Numbered from the stretch's first letter, positions 20,438 to 31,920 are shown. The stretch: 64,000 nt of DNA from Neoarius graeffei (GCF_027579695.1 NC_083582.1:7506878-7570877); one strand, 5' to 3'. Numbers and translations: made by a program. The notes: a model not told the origin generated them from the sequence alone.

Positions 20438-21331
20438 GGTATATGTTTAGAAGAAAAAATCTCCGATATTCTTTGAGATTATAAACTCCTGAATTTGTGA
20501 GGGGGAAAAAAAACCCCTCAGAAACTCCAAGACTAAGAGGTCACAAATTTACAAGAGTGAAAAATATCATGCTTCCTGGCTGCAGTGCATTCTGGGAAAT
20601 GTAGTTGAATGCCAGATATATTCCATTCAGCTAGCATGATACTGAACGAGTCAAAGACAAGTAGCTGAATGGAATATATCTGATAGACCACAAAACCCCC
20701 CAGCCATTATTATTATTATTATTATTATTATACATTCTTTTTGGGTGTTCAACGCGTCTTTCTCTTTCAAAATTCTCTCAAAATCTTCTGTATTTAACGA
20801 AGCAAACCTGGCGGCCATGTTTGTTTACAAATTGTCACAGTCACTTGCTAGCGTGGAAGTTTTACGTCTCTGATGTGTGACGTCACATTGTCTTGCCAAC
20901 CATGCAATATCGTAAACCATATTCAACGCTCATTCTCCATTGGATAGAGTGATGTAATGCATGTAGGATAAGCGATATGCTAACAATATTGCATGCTATC
21001 AAACCAAATGAATGAAACCCGCTAGAAGGGAATAGAACACGTTTTTATTCCATCAAAAAAGTGTCCTGTCTGGATAATAATCCGTTATATGGCACAATTG
21101 AGGAGGAAAGACTGCATTTCCAATAAACTCTCAGCTCAGTCGTGGCGTCTGTGGTGTGACGATGTTGATCCAACCTTACAAACCAAAGCGATCTGATCAA
21201 AGACACTTCCGTTGTTTTTTTTCCTCGCAAATTTGACTTGGAAATGTTCTGAGATTATAAAGTTTTTCTTGTAAATTTCCATCTTTAACCTCAGAAATTC
21301 TGAGTTTTTTTTTTCTCTTTGGGAATGTGAC
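20438..21331. repeat. Interspersed repeat remnants with a 21-bp hairpin
   Basis: A perfect inverted repeat lies at 20613-20633 and 20662-20682 (CAGATATATTCCATTCAGCTA and its complement, 28-base loop). (ATT)n occurs at 20705-20732. The segment 20880-21110 (CAATATCGTAAACCATAT, ATAAGCGATATGCTAACAAT, TTTTTATTCCATCAAAAAAG) is in the style of a fish non-autonomous element. No gene is seen. Confidence 0.5.
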
Positions 21332-21333
21332 TA

Positions 21334-22255
21334 TGGAATCAATTTTGTGCCAAAATGTTCATACAATACTTTTGAAATATCAAACAAAAACGACAAATCA
21401 AAATACAAAAAAAGAAAAAAAAGTCAATTTTTTTAGACTGGCAAACAAATTATTCATGTAATCGTGCAAAATATCAGTCTATTACTCTTCAGAAACCTTT
21501 TATTTTTGTTCCGCGTCTTTCTCAGTTTTGTTTGGCGTAATTTATTTTGGTTGCGATTCCAGCTTTCTCGTTTGCGCTCCCTGACTTTTTGTTTGCAGTT
21601 TTGGCACAAACTTCACGTGTGGGTGGGCTGTCCAGGAATGCATTCCCATTGGCTAACTTGTGTTTGACTGACAGCTACGCTCAGCCATTCCCTACTCGGA
21701 TTCTGGCGGACTGTTTGACGAGTGAGCGATCCATTGACGGTAAACAAGGATCGAGTGGACTTCAGTGGCGACTATGATATTGAATTAATTCAACAAAGTG
21801 TAAATTCAATATCATAGTCGCCACTGAAGTCCACGCCATCCTTGTTTACCGTCAATGGATCGCTCACTCGTCAAACAGTCCGCCAGAATCCGAGTAGGGA
21901 ATGGCTGAGCGTAGCTGTCAGTCAAACACAAGTTACCCAATGGGAATGCATTCCTGGACAGCCCGCCCACACGTGAAGTTTGTGCCAAAACTGCAAACAA
22001 AAAGTCAGGGAGCGCAAACGAGAAAGCTGGAATCGCAACCAAAATAAATTACGTCAAACAAAACTGAGAAAGACGCGGAACAAAAATAAAAGGTTTCTGA
22101 AGAGTAATAGACTGATATTTTGCACGATTACACAAATAATTTGTTTGCCAGTCTAAAAAAATTGACTTTTTTTTCTTTTTTTGTATTTTGATTTGTCGTT
22201 TTTGTTTGACATTTCAAAAGTATTGTATGAACATTTTGGCAAAAAATTGATTCCA
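21334..22255. mobile_element. 922-bp foldback element with TA target duplication
   Basis: Two arms of about 454 bases (21333-21786 and 21803-22256) are nearly perfect reverse complements around a 16-base centre. The ends read TGGAATCAA...TTGATTCCA and are flanked by TA (21332-21333, 22256-22257). Both arms give the same 76-residue open frame on opposite strands (21547-21777 plus, 21812-22042 minus) with only a few differences; this has no recognised motif. TA flanks suggest mobilisation by a Tc1/mariner-type transposase. The near identity of the arms implies recent origin or gene conversion between arms. Confidence 0.85.
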
Positions 22256-22714
22256 TATGTTACCACCCTCCATCAACGCTGTATTTTTAAAAACTCAACC
22301 ATAGCCCTAATTCGCCGTCGTATTAAAGGATCCGAAGCTTTAAACAATGTTTTTCTGATAGTGAAGCAGTTCTACACGGAACCTTTTAGGGTTGTAAATG
22401 TTCTGTGAGTGAACCTGAGCGCAGAAATCCGGTCACAAAGTACAGGCTCTGTGAACTGGACACGGTCATGGCAATAAAGTTTATTAAACTTAAACTGACT
22501 GAGAGAGAGATAGAAAGAAAGAGACTGCAATGGAGAGAGTAAATAAAAGGGGGAAAGGAGATACGAAGTGAGAGAAAAATGTGGGAGAAAGAAAAACAGT
22601 GAGTGGGAGAGTGAGGGCGGAGGAATAGAAAGAGAGAGCATACACAAACACCTTAAGTACAACAGTGTGAGTGAAACATGTGCAAACTTGAAACTGTGAT
22701 TCAGTTCTCTAACG
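22256..22714. other. Non-coding interval with purine-rich stretch
   Basis: A GAGAGA/GAAAGA-rich plus strand runs from about 22499 to 22645. No gene is supported. Confidence 0.5.
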
Positions 22715-23455
22715 CCCAGCCTGATACTTCAGTTGTCCATTCTGTCCATCCTGGGGCTTTTCCGTCCATCCTCGGTCCTTTATCATCCATCCCAGGGCTT
22801 TTCTTGTCCTGAATGGAGCCTCTTTTAGCCTGAGGTCTTCTATGTCCAGCCTGGACTGTCCTCTGTCCATCTTAGAGCTTCTCTCATCTATCCTTGAACT
22901 TTTTCCTTGGAATCTTGGAGTTTATTCTGTCCAACCAAGGACCTCCTCTACCCTGAGGCCTGTTTTGTCCAACCTGGGGCTTCTAACGTCCAGCATTGGG
23001 CCTATCAGAACCATCATGGGGCCTCTCCGTGCCAGACTAGGACTTCTAGGACGTCCAGCTTGTGTCCTCCTCTTGCTTTGTGCTTTTGAAGACTTCTTCT
23101 GTCCAGCCTGGGATATCTCTCTCTCTCATTGAGCCTTTTCATCCCTAATTTGGTCACCTGCCAATTTCCACCCAGATGGCTCTCTTCTGTCCATCCTAGG
23201 ACGACTTCTCTCTAGCTTACTGTTTCTTCCGTCCAACTCAGGGCCTCATCCAGCCTGAAGCTTCTATCAACCATCATGTGGTCTATCCTCTCCATAATGA
23301 GGCCTTGTTTGTCCAGCGTGGGACCTCTCCCTTACAGCCATGGGGCTGTATTACCCAGTCTGGGACTCTCTCACATAACCTGGGGCTTTTAATGCCCATC
23401 CTGGGGCTTCGACATACCATCCATGGGCCTCTAACAACTATGGAGCTGTATAATT
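22715..23455. repeat. Degenerate minisatellite, CCTGGGGCTTCT type, cluster 4
   Basis: Loose repeats of TCTGTCCATCCTGGGGCTT and relatives, 25-45 bases each, cover about 740 bp. This is the longest of the four clusters of this family in the window. Confidence 0.65.
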
Positions 23456-24258
23456 GGAAAAAAAACCACAGACACACACACACACACGCCCGATCCGTCT
23501 CTCTAACACTACTTGGTGTTTTTGCAGCTGCTCAGAGTTGCTATAGGTTACCTGCCTCTCCCAAAACACAGGTGTGTGTATGTCTCCACCAACACACACG
23601 CACACATTTCCTGTTTGGCAGGAAGCGTTCAGGAGCTGCAATAGTTAGCAAAGACACCGTAATGTGTGTTGTGGGGTCAGGTATACATGCATGTGTCACG
23701 TTAATGGTGTGTGTGTATTCTTTCTAGTCCTTAATGTAACCTACAGTATCAGGTGTGTTGTCTTAGAATGGTGTTAATGTGGATTAGCTGTTGACTGTAA
23801 ACAGTATGACATAAGAGATGAGCTCCATTACTGGAAAAACCACACACACACATCTTCCTGTCATTTCCCAGAGGCTTCGGTCAGGCCAAACAAGAAATGA
23901 CATCATGTGTTTGTCTACGAAAAGTGAAAGGGGGATCACACGAACTCACGGTTTGTAATAAGTCGTTACACCACGGCGCTGCTGAATTCTGCAGTCTGAT
24001 TGGTCAGAAGGTGTTGAGTTTTCTGTAACAGCAGCTCTGACAGTAGCGCCGCTATCATTAGTGTCTCTGTGGGAGCAGGTCATCAGGTCATTCACCGGGA
24101 CAGCAGACGCTCCACATGAAGACGTTTTAAAACGGCTGATCCTCTCCGGTGCAGTTTCCTGGATCTCATCTGGAAGGAGTCTCCAGTATCAGCACTCTGG
24201 AACAGATGCCGGTGAAGCTGTACGTTTCATCACACCACCCCAAAGTTGATTATTTTAC
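23456..24258. other. Non-coding interval; dispersed repeat at 23975-24055
   Basis: CA/GT runs occur at 23474-23488 and nearby. The block TCTGATTGGTCAGAAGGTG to TAACAGCAGCTCTGACAGTAG (about 23993-24045) recurs as a diverged copy at 45708-45763, so it belongs to a dispersed repeat. That repeat seems to resume after the Tc1 insertion (25869 onward). Confidence 0.5.
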
Positions 24259-24260
24259 TA

Positions 24261-25866
24261 CAACCCCAATTCCAAAAAAGTTGGGACAAAGTACAAATTG
24301 TAAATAAAAACGGAATGCAATAATTTACAAATCTCAAAAACTGATATTGTATTCACAATAGAATATAAACAACATATCAAATGTCGAAAGTGAGACATTT
24401 TGAAATTTCATGCCAAATATTGGCTCATTTGAAATTTCATGACAGCAACACATCTCAAAAAAGTTGGGACAGGGGCAATAAGAGGCTGGAAAAGTTAAAG
24501 GTACAAAAAAGGAACAGCTGGAGGACCAAACTGCAACTCATTAGGTCAATTGGCAATAGGTCATTAACATGACTGGGTATAAAAAGAGCATCTTGGAGTG
24601 GCAGCGGCTCTCAGAAGTAAAGATGGGAAGAGGATCACCAATCCCCCTAATTCTGCACCGACAAATAGTGGAGCAATATCAGAAAGGAGTTCGACAGTGT
24701 AAAATTGCAAAGAGTTTGAACATATCATCATCTACAGTGCATAATATCATCAAAAGATTCAGAGAATCTGGAAGAATCTCTGTGCGCAAGGGTCAAGGCC
24801 GGAAAACCATACTGGGTGCCCGTGATCTTCGGGCCTTTAGACGGCACTGCATCACATACAGGCATGCTTCTGTATTGGAAATCACAAAATGGGCTCAGGA
24901 ATATTTCCAGAGAACATTATCTGTGAACACAATTCACCGTGCCATCCGCCGTTGCCAGCTAAAACTCTATAGTTCAAAGAAGAAGCCGTATCTAAACATG
25001 ATCCAGAAGCGCAGACGTCTTCTCTGGGCCAAGGCTCATTTAAAATGGACTGTGGCAAAGTGGAAAACTGTTCTGTGGTCAGACGAATCAAAATTTGAAG
25101 TTCTTTATGGAAATCAGGGACGCCGTGTCATTCGGACTAAAGAGGAGAAGGACGACCCGAGTTGTTATCAGCGCTCAGTTCAGAAGCCTGCATCTCTGAC
25201 GGTATGGGGTTGCATTAGTGCGTGTGGCATGGGGAGCTTACACATCTGGAAAGACACCATCAATGCTGAAAGGTATATCCAGGTTCTAGAACAACATATG
25301 CTCCCATCCAGACGACGTCTCTTTCAGGGAAGACCTTGCATTTTCCAACATGACAATGCCAAACCACATACTGCATCAATTACAGCATCATGGCTGCGTA
25401 GAAGAAGGGTCCGGGTACTGAACTGGCCAGCCTGCAGTCCAGATCTTTCACCCATAGAAAACATTTGGTGCATCATAAAACGGAAGATACGACAAAAAAG
25501 ACCTAAGACAGTTGAGCAACTAGAATCCTACATTAGACAAGAATGGGTTAACATTCCTATCCCTAAACTTGAGCAACTTGTCTCCTCAGTCCCCAGACGT
25601 TTACAGACTGTTGTAAAGAGAAAAGGGGATGTCTCACAGTGGTAAACATGGCCTTGTCCCAACTTTTTTGAGATGTGTTGTTGTCATGAAATTTAAAATC
25701 ACCTAATTTTTCCTCTTTAAATGATACATTTTCTCAGTTTAAACATTTGATATGTCATCTATGTTCTATTCTGAATAAAATATGGAATTTTGAAACTTCC
25801 ACATCATTGCATTCCGTGTTTATTTACAATTTGTACTTTGTCCCAACTTTTTGGGAATCAGGGTTG
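24261..25866 (+). mobile_element. Tc1/mariner element, complete, IR/DR type
   Basis: TA at 24259-24260 and 25867-25868 flanks ends beginning CAACCCCAATTCC and CAACCCTGATTCC. The inverted repeats are about 210-230 bp long, and each contains two AAAAAGTTGGGAC direct repeats: an outer one near 24273 and an inner one near 24457 on the left, mirrored on the right. This is the IR/DR layout known from Sleeping Beauty-like elements. An uninterrupted transposase lies inside. A decayed sister copy is at 37678-39273. Confidence 0.92.
24569..25645 (+). CDS. Tc1-family DD34E transposase, apparently intact
   Basis: The 358-codon frame has all parts of a Tc1 transposase. Paired helix-turn-helix motifs lie at about residues 28-66 and 84-130, separated by a basic RKGQGRKT hook (73-80). 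The catalytic domain carries WSDES (D172), QHDNAKPH (D262) and [11 protein letters not shown] (E297). Exactly 34 residues separate D262 and E297. It cuts and pastes its element at TA sites by binding the repeats in the element ends. The natural start may be Met19 (MGRGSP), which gives 340 residues, the usual Tc1 length. No stop, frameshift or missing catalytic residue is seen, so the copy could be active; this is inference, as single amino-acid changes could still disable it. Confidence 0.93.
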   Translation: MTGYKKSILEWQRLSEVKMGRGSPIPLILHRQIVEQYQKGVRQCKIAKSLNISSSTVHNIIKRFRESGRISVRKGQGRKTILGARDLRAFRRHCITYRHASVLEITKWAQEYFQRTLSVNTIHRAIRRCQLKLYSSKKKPYLNMIQKRRRLLWAKAHLKWTVAKWKTVLWSDESKFEVLYGNQGRRVIRTKEEKDDPSCYQRSVQKPASLTVWGCISACGMGSLHIWKDTINAERYIQVLEQHMLPSRRRLFQGRPCIFQHDNAKPHTASITASWLRRRRVRVLNWPACSPDLSPIENIWCIIKRKIRQKRPKTVEQLESYIRQEWVNIPIPKLEQLVSSVPRRLQTVVKRKGDVSQW

Positions 25867-25868
25867 TA

Positions 25869-26155
25869 TAACCGCATTATACACAGGATATTATTCCTTA
25901 TGTATGAGCTGAGCGCTGAGTTATGGGTCAACGCTCAGATCTTTAATTGGAGAAAATTTGTTTAAAAACTATTACAATTTCTCTGAGACAGAGTTTTACA
26001 CACACACACACACGGACATTGACATTTTGCTTATTGTGTATATTTTCTTACTCTACAAGCTGTTAACACACAACCATAGTAGACGGAGGCTTTTGTTTGA
26101 CTGAGCGTGATGTGGAAACATCCTCAGGCACCATCATAAAACTGTCCTGAACTAT

Positions 26156-26209
<54 letters not shown>

Positions 26210-27470
26210 ATGTGTATATCTTTGTGTGTCTCTCTCTTTGTCTCCATCTGTTTCTCTATCTTTCTCTGCATCTCTTTCTTTCTCTTTCTCTGCACTTGTC
26301 TTTGTGTCTGTCTCCTCCTCTGTGCCTCTCTTTCTTTCACGCACCAGCGCCACTCTGTATGAAAAATTGTTTAAAATATTTTCATTGCTCAAAATAAAAC
26401 CCAACTAAAAATTGCTGAAGAATGTCTACAAGGTCTGAAACTTTGAATATGCAAAATTATGCAAATTAGAAAACAACCCTGTGATCACCTGCCATTCAAG
26501 CTAACATAGTATCCCTGACATTAGCAAAGCCAGCTAATCAAACACTAGTAAACGAGCTCATATATACCACAGGAAGATTGAACATGAACTGGATTTCGGT
26601 ATCGTTACCGTAACAACCAACATGTCTTTATCACTTATGCTAGCAAGCCAGATTAGCACACAGGTTAAAAATAACAATAATAATCTTTTAATCACATACT
26701 GGATTGGTTCAAACAGGCAGAGCTTTTTTGTTTTGTTTTTTTTTGGTGACCTGAAACCAGTTTTCTATTAATGTGCTGAGGAAATGAATGTAAAAATGGT
26801 GGGTTAAAAAAAAACAAAACCAAACACTAAAGCTTTACAATCAGAGTCAGTCAGTCATTCTCGAAGTTTTCATCATTAAAGCATCACATTTTTAAAGATT
26901 AATGTTTAATAATCTGCCTTTGCATGATTAGCTAACATACATTAACATATCCAGCTGAATATTAAATAACAGTCCAGCTAGGCTTACGGAAAATAATGAC
27001 ATAAATGTTGGATATTTAGCTATTTCATTAAACCAACAGTATAGCAAGCTACAACATCTTGCTAACCTAGCTAAAGTTAGCTAACATTACCATGACGACT
27101 CAGTAGGGGTGGGCGATTCAGCAAAAAGTACGTATTTTATATTGTGTTATGTGAATACTTGGACGAAATTTTTCTGATAGATGAGACGCACCATGACACA
27201 ATACTGCTAAGGTTTTATTAACAGTAGAACAGCAATGCAACAAATCCAACAATCAATTAAAGCTACAGTATCATTTCAGAATTGGTAAAATAAATATTTG
27301 CCAAAAAAAGGGTAAATTTTAATAATAAGATGCAAAATTTAACTGACTAATAGCAACCACAATCAGAAAAGTGTATCGAGAAAATATTCACTGACACGAG
27401 CTAAGTGGAAATAGCGCAAATATTTTCATATTAAGAAATAACAATTATTAAATTAACGTAATTATACATT
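25869..27470. other. Non-coding interval with microsatellites
   Basis: A (CT)n tract at about 26154-26190 runs into (AT)n at 26191-26208, followed by a degenerate TCTCTTTCTC stretch to 26340. A short (CA)n lies at 25999-26013. TAGGGGTGGGCGATT at 27107 resembles a hAT end but no partner was found. No gene is supported. Confidence 0.5.
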
Positions 27471-27520
27471 TACGAACCCCGTTTCCAAAGAAGTTGGGAT
27501 ATTTTCCAAAATGCAATAAT

Positions 27521-27894
27521 CTCATCTCATTATCTGTAGCCGCTTTATCCTGTTCTACAGGGTCGCAGGCGAGCTGGAGCCTATCCCAGCTGACTATGGG
27601 CGAAAGGCGGGGTTCACCCTGGACAAGTCGCCAGGTCATCACAGGGCTGACACATAGACACAGACAACCATTCACACTCACATTCACACCTACGGTCAAT
27701 TTAGAGTCACCAGTTAACCTAACCTGCATGTCTTTGGACTGTGGGGGAAACCGGAGCACCCGGAGGAAACCCACGCGGACACGGGGAGAACATGCAAACT
27801 CCACACAGAAAGGCCCTCGCCGGCCACGGGGCTCAAACCCGGACCTTCTTGCTGTGAGGCGACAGCGCTAACCACTACACCACCGTGCCGCCCC
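27521..27894 (-). mobile_element. V-SINE, full length, copy 2, with 13-bp target duplication
   Basis: This is a complete minus-strand copy with A and B boxes near 27825-27885. It is flanked by AAAATGCAATAAT at 27508-27520 and 27895-27907, a perfect target-site duplication. It sits in the left arm of the mariner-type element, so it is younger than that element. Confidence 0.93.
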
Positions 27895-27959
27895 AAAATG
27901 CAATAATAATTGATTTATTGCTTTATTCCGAACAGTAAAGATATAAAAAAAACCCTAGA

Positions 27960-28371
27960 TATTTAAAAACTAGATAAAAAAAACTAGATAGAACTCGACG
28001 CCAACGGCGTTGATGGGGATGCCTCTGCCTGGTAGACTACACGCCTTATTAAGTTGTGATTTGGGGATGGACATTTGACCTCACAGTAATCTTGAGCTGG
28101 TGAAATTACTTATATCAGCCTTGGAGATACTGTGTTCACAAGGTTTTCGGACAGACATTTGACCTCACAGTGACCTTGACCGTAGACCTTTTGATCTCAA
28201 AATCTAATCAGTTAATGTTTGTCCCCAAATGCACAAATGCTGAAAGTTTTGGTGAAATTCCTTTCATCTGCCATTGAGATATCGTGTTCACAAGGTTTCG
28301 GGACGGACGGACAGATGGACAACCCGAAAACATAATGCCTCCTGCACCTTAAGGTGGCGGAGGCATAAAAA
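27960..28371. repeat. Interspersed repeat containing TGACCT-rich sequence
   Basis: The stretch interrupts the inverted-repeat arm of the mariner-type element. It carries GACATTTGACCTCACAGT twice (about 28070 and 28155), GATATCGTGTTCACAAGG, GGACGGACGGACAGATGGAC and ends in GGTGGCGGAGGCATAA. This is the form of a common fish dispersed repeat. It encodes no protein. A nuclear-receptor-like motif is listed separately. Confidence 0.6.
28160..28179 (-). promoter_or_regulatory. DR5-type nuclear-receptor motif in a repeat
   Basis: On the minus strand 28160-28176 reads AGGTCACTGTGAGGTCA: two perfect AGGTCA half-sites spaced by five bases, the consensus of a DR5 retinoic-acid response element. Overlapping it, TCAAGGTCA (28171-28179, minus) matches an NR5A/ERR extended half-site. 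Occurrence is seen; binding is not implied. Confidence 0.45.
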
Positions 28372-28427
28372 ACTGTGAGTTGTTAATTCACACGAACCTT
28401 TAACTGAAAAAAGTCCAAAGAAAAGAT

Positions 28428-28800
28428 CTCATCTCATTATCTCTAGCCGCTTTATCCTTCTACAGGGTCGCAGGCAAGCTGGATCCTATCCCAGCTGACT
28501 ACGGGCGAAAGGCGGGGTACACCCTGGACAAGTCGCCAGGTCATCACAGGGCTGACACATAGACACAGACAACCATTCACACTCACATTCACACCTACGC
28601 TCAATTTAGAGTCACCAGTTAACCTAACCTGCATGTCTTTGGACTGTGGGGGAAACCGGAGCAACCGGAGGAAACCCACGCGGACACGGGGAGAACATGC
28701 AAACTCCACACAGAAAGGCCCTCGCCGGCCCCGGGGCTCGAACCCAGGACCTTCTTGCTGTGAGGCGACAGCGCTAACCACTACACCACCGTGCCGCCCC
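28428..28800 (-). mobile_element. V-SINE, full length, copy 3, with 13-bp target duplication
   Basis: This minus-strand copy is flanked by CCAAAGAAAAGAT at 28415-28427 and 28801-28813. It is inserted in the mariner-type inverted repeat, about 0.5 kb from copy 2 and in the same orientation. Confidence 0.93.
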
Positions 28801-29050
28801 CCAAAGAAAAGATTTTCAGTAGTTTTACTGACCAACTTAATTGTATTTTGCAAATATAAAGGAAGTTAGAATTTACCGCCAGCAACACACTCCAAAAAAA
28901 AAAAGTTGGGATGGAGGCAAAATAAGGCTAAAAAGTTGATCAGATATTCAAGTAACACCATTCTGGAAGATTCCACAATAAGCCGGTTAATAGGTAACAC
29001 GATTGGGTGTAAAAGGAGCAGCACCAAAGGCTCAATCTTTGCAAGCAAGG

Positions 29051-30000
29051 ATGGGGCGTGGCTCACTGCTTTGTGCCAAAGTTCGTGAGAGAATTGTTCG
29101 TCAATTCGAAAAGAACATTTCTTTTCGTCAACGCAAGATTTTAGGTCTTTAAAAATCTACAGTCCATAATATTGTGAAAAGACTCAGGGAATTTGGAGAC
29201 ATCTCAGTGTGTAAAGGGCGTGGTTGGAAACCACTATTAAATGGGCGTGACCTTTGAGCCCTGAGGTGGCACTGCCTCAGAAACCATCGTGCTAATATGA
29301 CAAATATAGCCACGTGGGCTCGGGAGGACTTCAGAAAACCGTCGTCACTTAGCACAGTCCGCCACTGCATCCAGAAACGTAACCTGAAACTGGATTACAC
29401 AAGGAGGAAGCCTTTCGTCAGTACTATACAGAAACGCCGCTGATTTCTCTGGGCCGGAACTCATCTCAGATGGATGGAAAGACAGTGGAAACGTGCTGTG
29501 CTTAGATGAGTTACATTTCAGTTAGTTTTTGGAAAACCGGACATCGAGTTCTCAAAGCCCAAGATGAACACGACCGTCCAGTTTGTTATCAGAGAAAGGT
29601 GTAAAAGCAGCATCTGTGATGGTATGAGGGGGGCTCAGCGCCCATGGCATGGGGGAGTTACATGTGTGTGAAGGTACCATTGATATATTTATCAAGACAA
29701 TGTCTATTCCTGGGAAGTCCATGTTTACTTGAGCAGGACAATCCCAGGCCTTGTTCTGCACAGGCTACAACAGCGTGGCTTTGTAGACACAGAGTGCGTG
29801 TGCTTGACTGGCCTGCTGCCAGTCCAGATCTGTCTCCGACTGAGAATGTATGGCGCATCATGAAGAGGAGAATCAGACAGTGGAGACCACGGACTGTTGA
29901 GGCTTGTATGAAGCAAGAATGGACAAAAATTCCAAGTGCAAAACTGCAACAATTCGTATCCTCAGATTTCAGATCCAATACGATTAAAAAGTGTTATTAA
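29051..30000 (+). pseudogene. Mariner/Tc1-type transposase, decayed
   Basis: From ATG 29051 the start MGRGSLLCAKVRERIVRQFE and the STVHNIVKRLREFGDISV helix region are readable, then several in-frame stops (near 29149, 29256 and 29440) and frame shifts. The later part keeps QDNPRP (second Asp), DWPAASPDLSPTENVW (Glu) with 34 residues between, and a C-terminus near 30000. The first catalytic Asp region (near 29500) is degraded. It is related to, but clearly distinct from, the intact transposase at 24569. Confidence 0.8.
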
Positions 30001-30236
30001 AGGAAAAGTGAAGTAACACAACGGTAATAATGCCTCTGTCCCAACTTTTTTGAGTGTGTTGCAGGGATCAAATTCTAACTTTGTTTAAATTTACAAAATA
30101 CAATTCAGTTGGTCAGGAACACTATTAAAAATCTTTTCTTTGTACTTTTGTCAGTTAAATAAAGGTTCACGTGAATTTAAAAAATAAACTGCAGATTTTT
30201 GTTTTCATTGCATTTTATTGGGAAAAAATATCCAGT

Positions 30237-30324
30237 CAGTAGTCAGCTGGGATAGGCTCCAGCTTGCCTGCGACCCTGTAGAACAGGATAAAGCAGCTAG
30301 AGATAATGAGATGAGATGAGATGA
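30237..30324 (+). mobile_element. 5'-truncated V-SINE (tail only)
   Basis: Only the last part of the SINE is present (GTCAGCTGGGATAGGCTCC to GATAATGAGATGAGATGAG). It abuts the truncated mariner end. Loss of the 5' part is typical of LINE-driven insertion that stopped early. Confidence 0.85.
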
Positions 30325-30451
30325 GGAGGTCTGAGATCAGGGACGAGTTCGTTTCTAAACGCTGCAGTGTTTCAGTATGGCGTCCACAGCACAGGCCAGA
30401 TTGTCCACGTATCCATCAGCAGCAACCGTAGGATGTCTCTCATCACTTGGC

Positions 30452-30452
<1 letters not shown>

Positions 30453-30486
<34 letters not shown>
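30453..30486. repeat. (CA)n microsatellite
   Basis: About 17 CA units. Confidence 0.95.
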
Positions 30487-30490
<4 letters not shown>

Positions 30491-30617
30491 TCAGTAAACA
30501 TAAGGGTGGACTGGTATGATGCTATCAGACACATTATTGTGTGAGATGTGTGTTTACAGAAAACCACTGATACAGAAACAAAGGGAACTTCACTCTGGAA
30601 GGATGTGAGAGCAGCAG

Positions 30618-30618
<1 letters not shown>

Positions 30619-30661
<43 letters not shown>
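30619..30661. repeat. (GT)n microsatellite
   Basis: About 21 GT units, 130 bases from the preceding CA tract. The two could pair as inverted arms. Confidence 0.95.
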
Positions 30662-30663
<2 letters not shown>

Positions 30664-31143
30664 ACGCTTTTGCTTCTCACACAAAGGTGTCTCAACAGGT
30701 TTAGGTGACAGAGAGAGAGAGAGAGAAAGTGTGTGTGTTACAGAGTCGAGCTGTTTATTTTCCTTCTATTGTTTTATTAGACATCAGGCTATCTGCTTCT
30801 AACAAAGTGGTCTCTGCATGTATGCTTCAACACACACACACACACGTGTAAAGTCATATGGAAATCACCTTCCTTCGAGGTGTGTGTGTTGCTCAGTGAC
30901 GGATGTGATAGAGCGTAATCAGCTGGCAGGAACTGGGACTGTTCCCAATTAGGGCGCAGGCGTGCGTGGCCGTGCGCGCGCACACCTTTCTGTCCAATCA
31001 GATAACTCACTCTGTATTAGATTGCATGCAAATGAACACAAGACTGCACAAAGTGTGTGTTCGTTCTCTACATGAATAATAGACACACAGCCAACTCTGT
31101 GACCATGCAAAATTCAGCACAGTGCATCTACTGTTACTGCTTG

Positions 31144-31145
<2 letters not shown>

Positions 31146-31181
<36 letters not shown>
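31146..31181. repeat. (GT)n microsatellite
   Basis: About 17 GT units, just upstream of the GA satellite. Confidence 0.95.
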
Positions 31182-31186
<5 letters not shown>

Positions 31187-31283
31187 ACAGGTCAGTGAAA
31201 TATCAATAACAGAGTACAGATACACACGAGACGTCTGCCTTTAAGCCATCCATGACACCTGAACAAAGAGACTCTGTAGAGGA

Positions 31284-31335
31284 ATGGAGAGAGAGCAAGA
31301 GAGACTGACTGTCAGAAAGAGAGAGAAAGACTATC

Positions 31336-31366
<31 letters not shown>

Positions 31367-31445
31367 CTATCAGAGAGAGAGAGCGAGAGAGAGACTATCA
31401 GAGAGAGAGACTGACTATCGGAGTGAGAGAGAGAGACTGGCTGTC

Positions 31446-31481
<36 letters not shown>

Positions 31482-31885
31482 ACTATCAGAGAGAGACTAT
31501 CGGAGAGAGAGACTATCAGAGAGAGAGAGAGAGACAGTATCGGAGTGAGAGGGAGACTGACTATCGGAGTGAGAGAGAGAGAGAGAGAGAGAGACTATCA
31601 GAGAGAGAGACTGACTATCGGAGTGAGAGAGAGAGACTGACTATCTGAGTGAGAGAGAGAGAGAGAGACACCGACTATCGGAGAGAGAGAGAGAGAAACT
31701 ATCAGAGAGCGAGAGACTGACTATCGGAGAGAGAGAGAGAAACTATCAGAGAGCGAGAGACTGACTGTCGGAGTGAGAGAGAGAGACTATCAGAGTGAGA
31801 GAGAGAGAGACTGTCAAAGAGAGAGCATCAGAGTGAGAATCAGAGTGAGAGAGAGAGAGAGAGAGACTGACTATCGGAGAGAGAC

Positions 31886-31920
<35 letters not shown>

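Larger units (their letters stand above)
27473..30236 (+). mobile_element. Decayed mariner/Tc1-type element with long inverted repeats
   Basis: The left end begins after TA (27471-27472) with CGAACCCCGTTTCC and AAGTTGGGAT. The arms (for example GTCCAAAGAAAAGATTT at 28414 interrupted by a SINE, and its complement near 30140) extend about 200 bases and are closed by an inner CACACTCCAAAAAAAAAAA-type motif with its partner AACTTTTTTGAGTGTGTTG near 30043. The right terminal 25 or so bases are missing, replaced by a truncated SINE at 30237. Two full SINEs and a further repeat (27960-28371) are inserted in the left arm. Confidence 0.7.

Noticed and set aside
27107-27125. hAT terminus (TAGGGGTGGGCGATT)
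   Set aside because: No inverted partner or 8-bp duplication was found nearby, so no element could be delimited.
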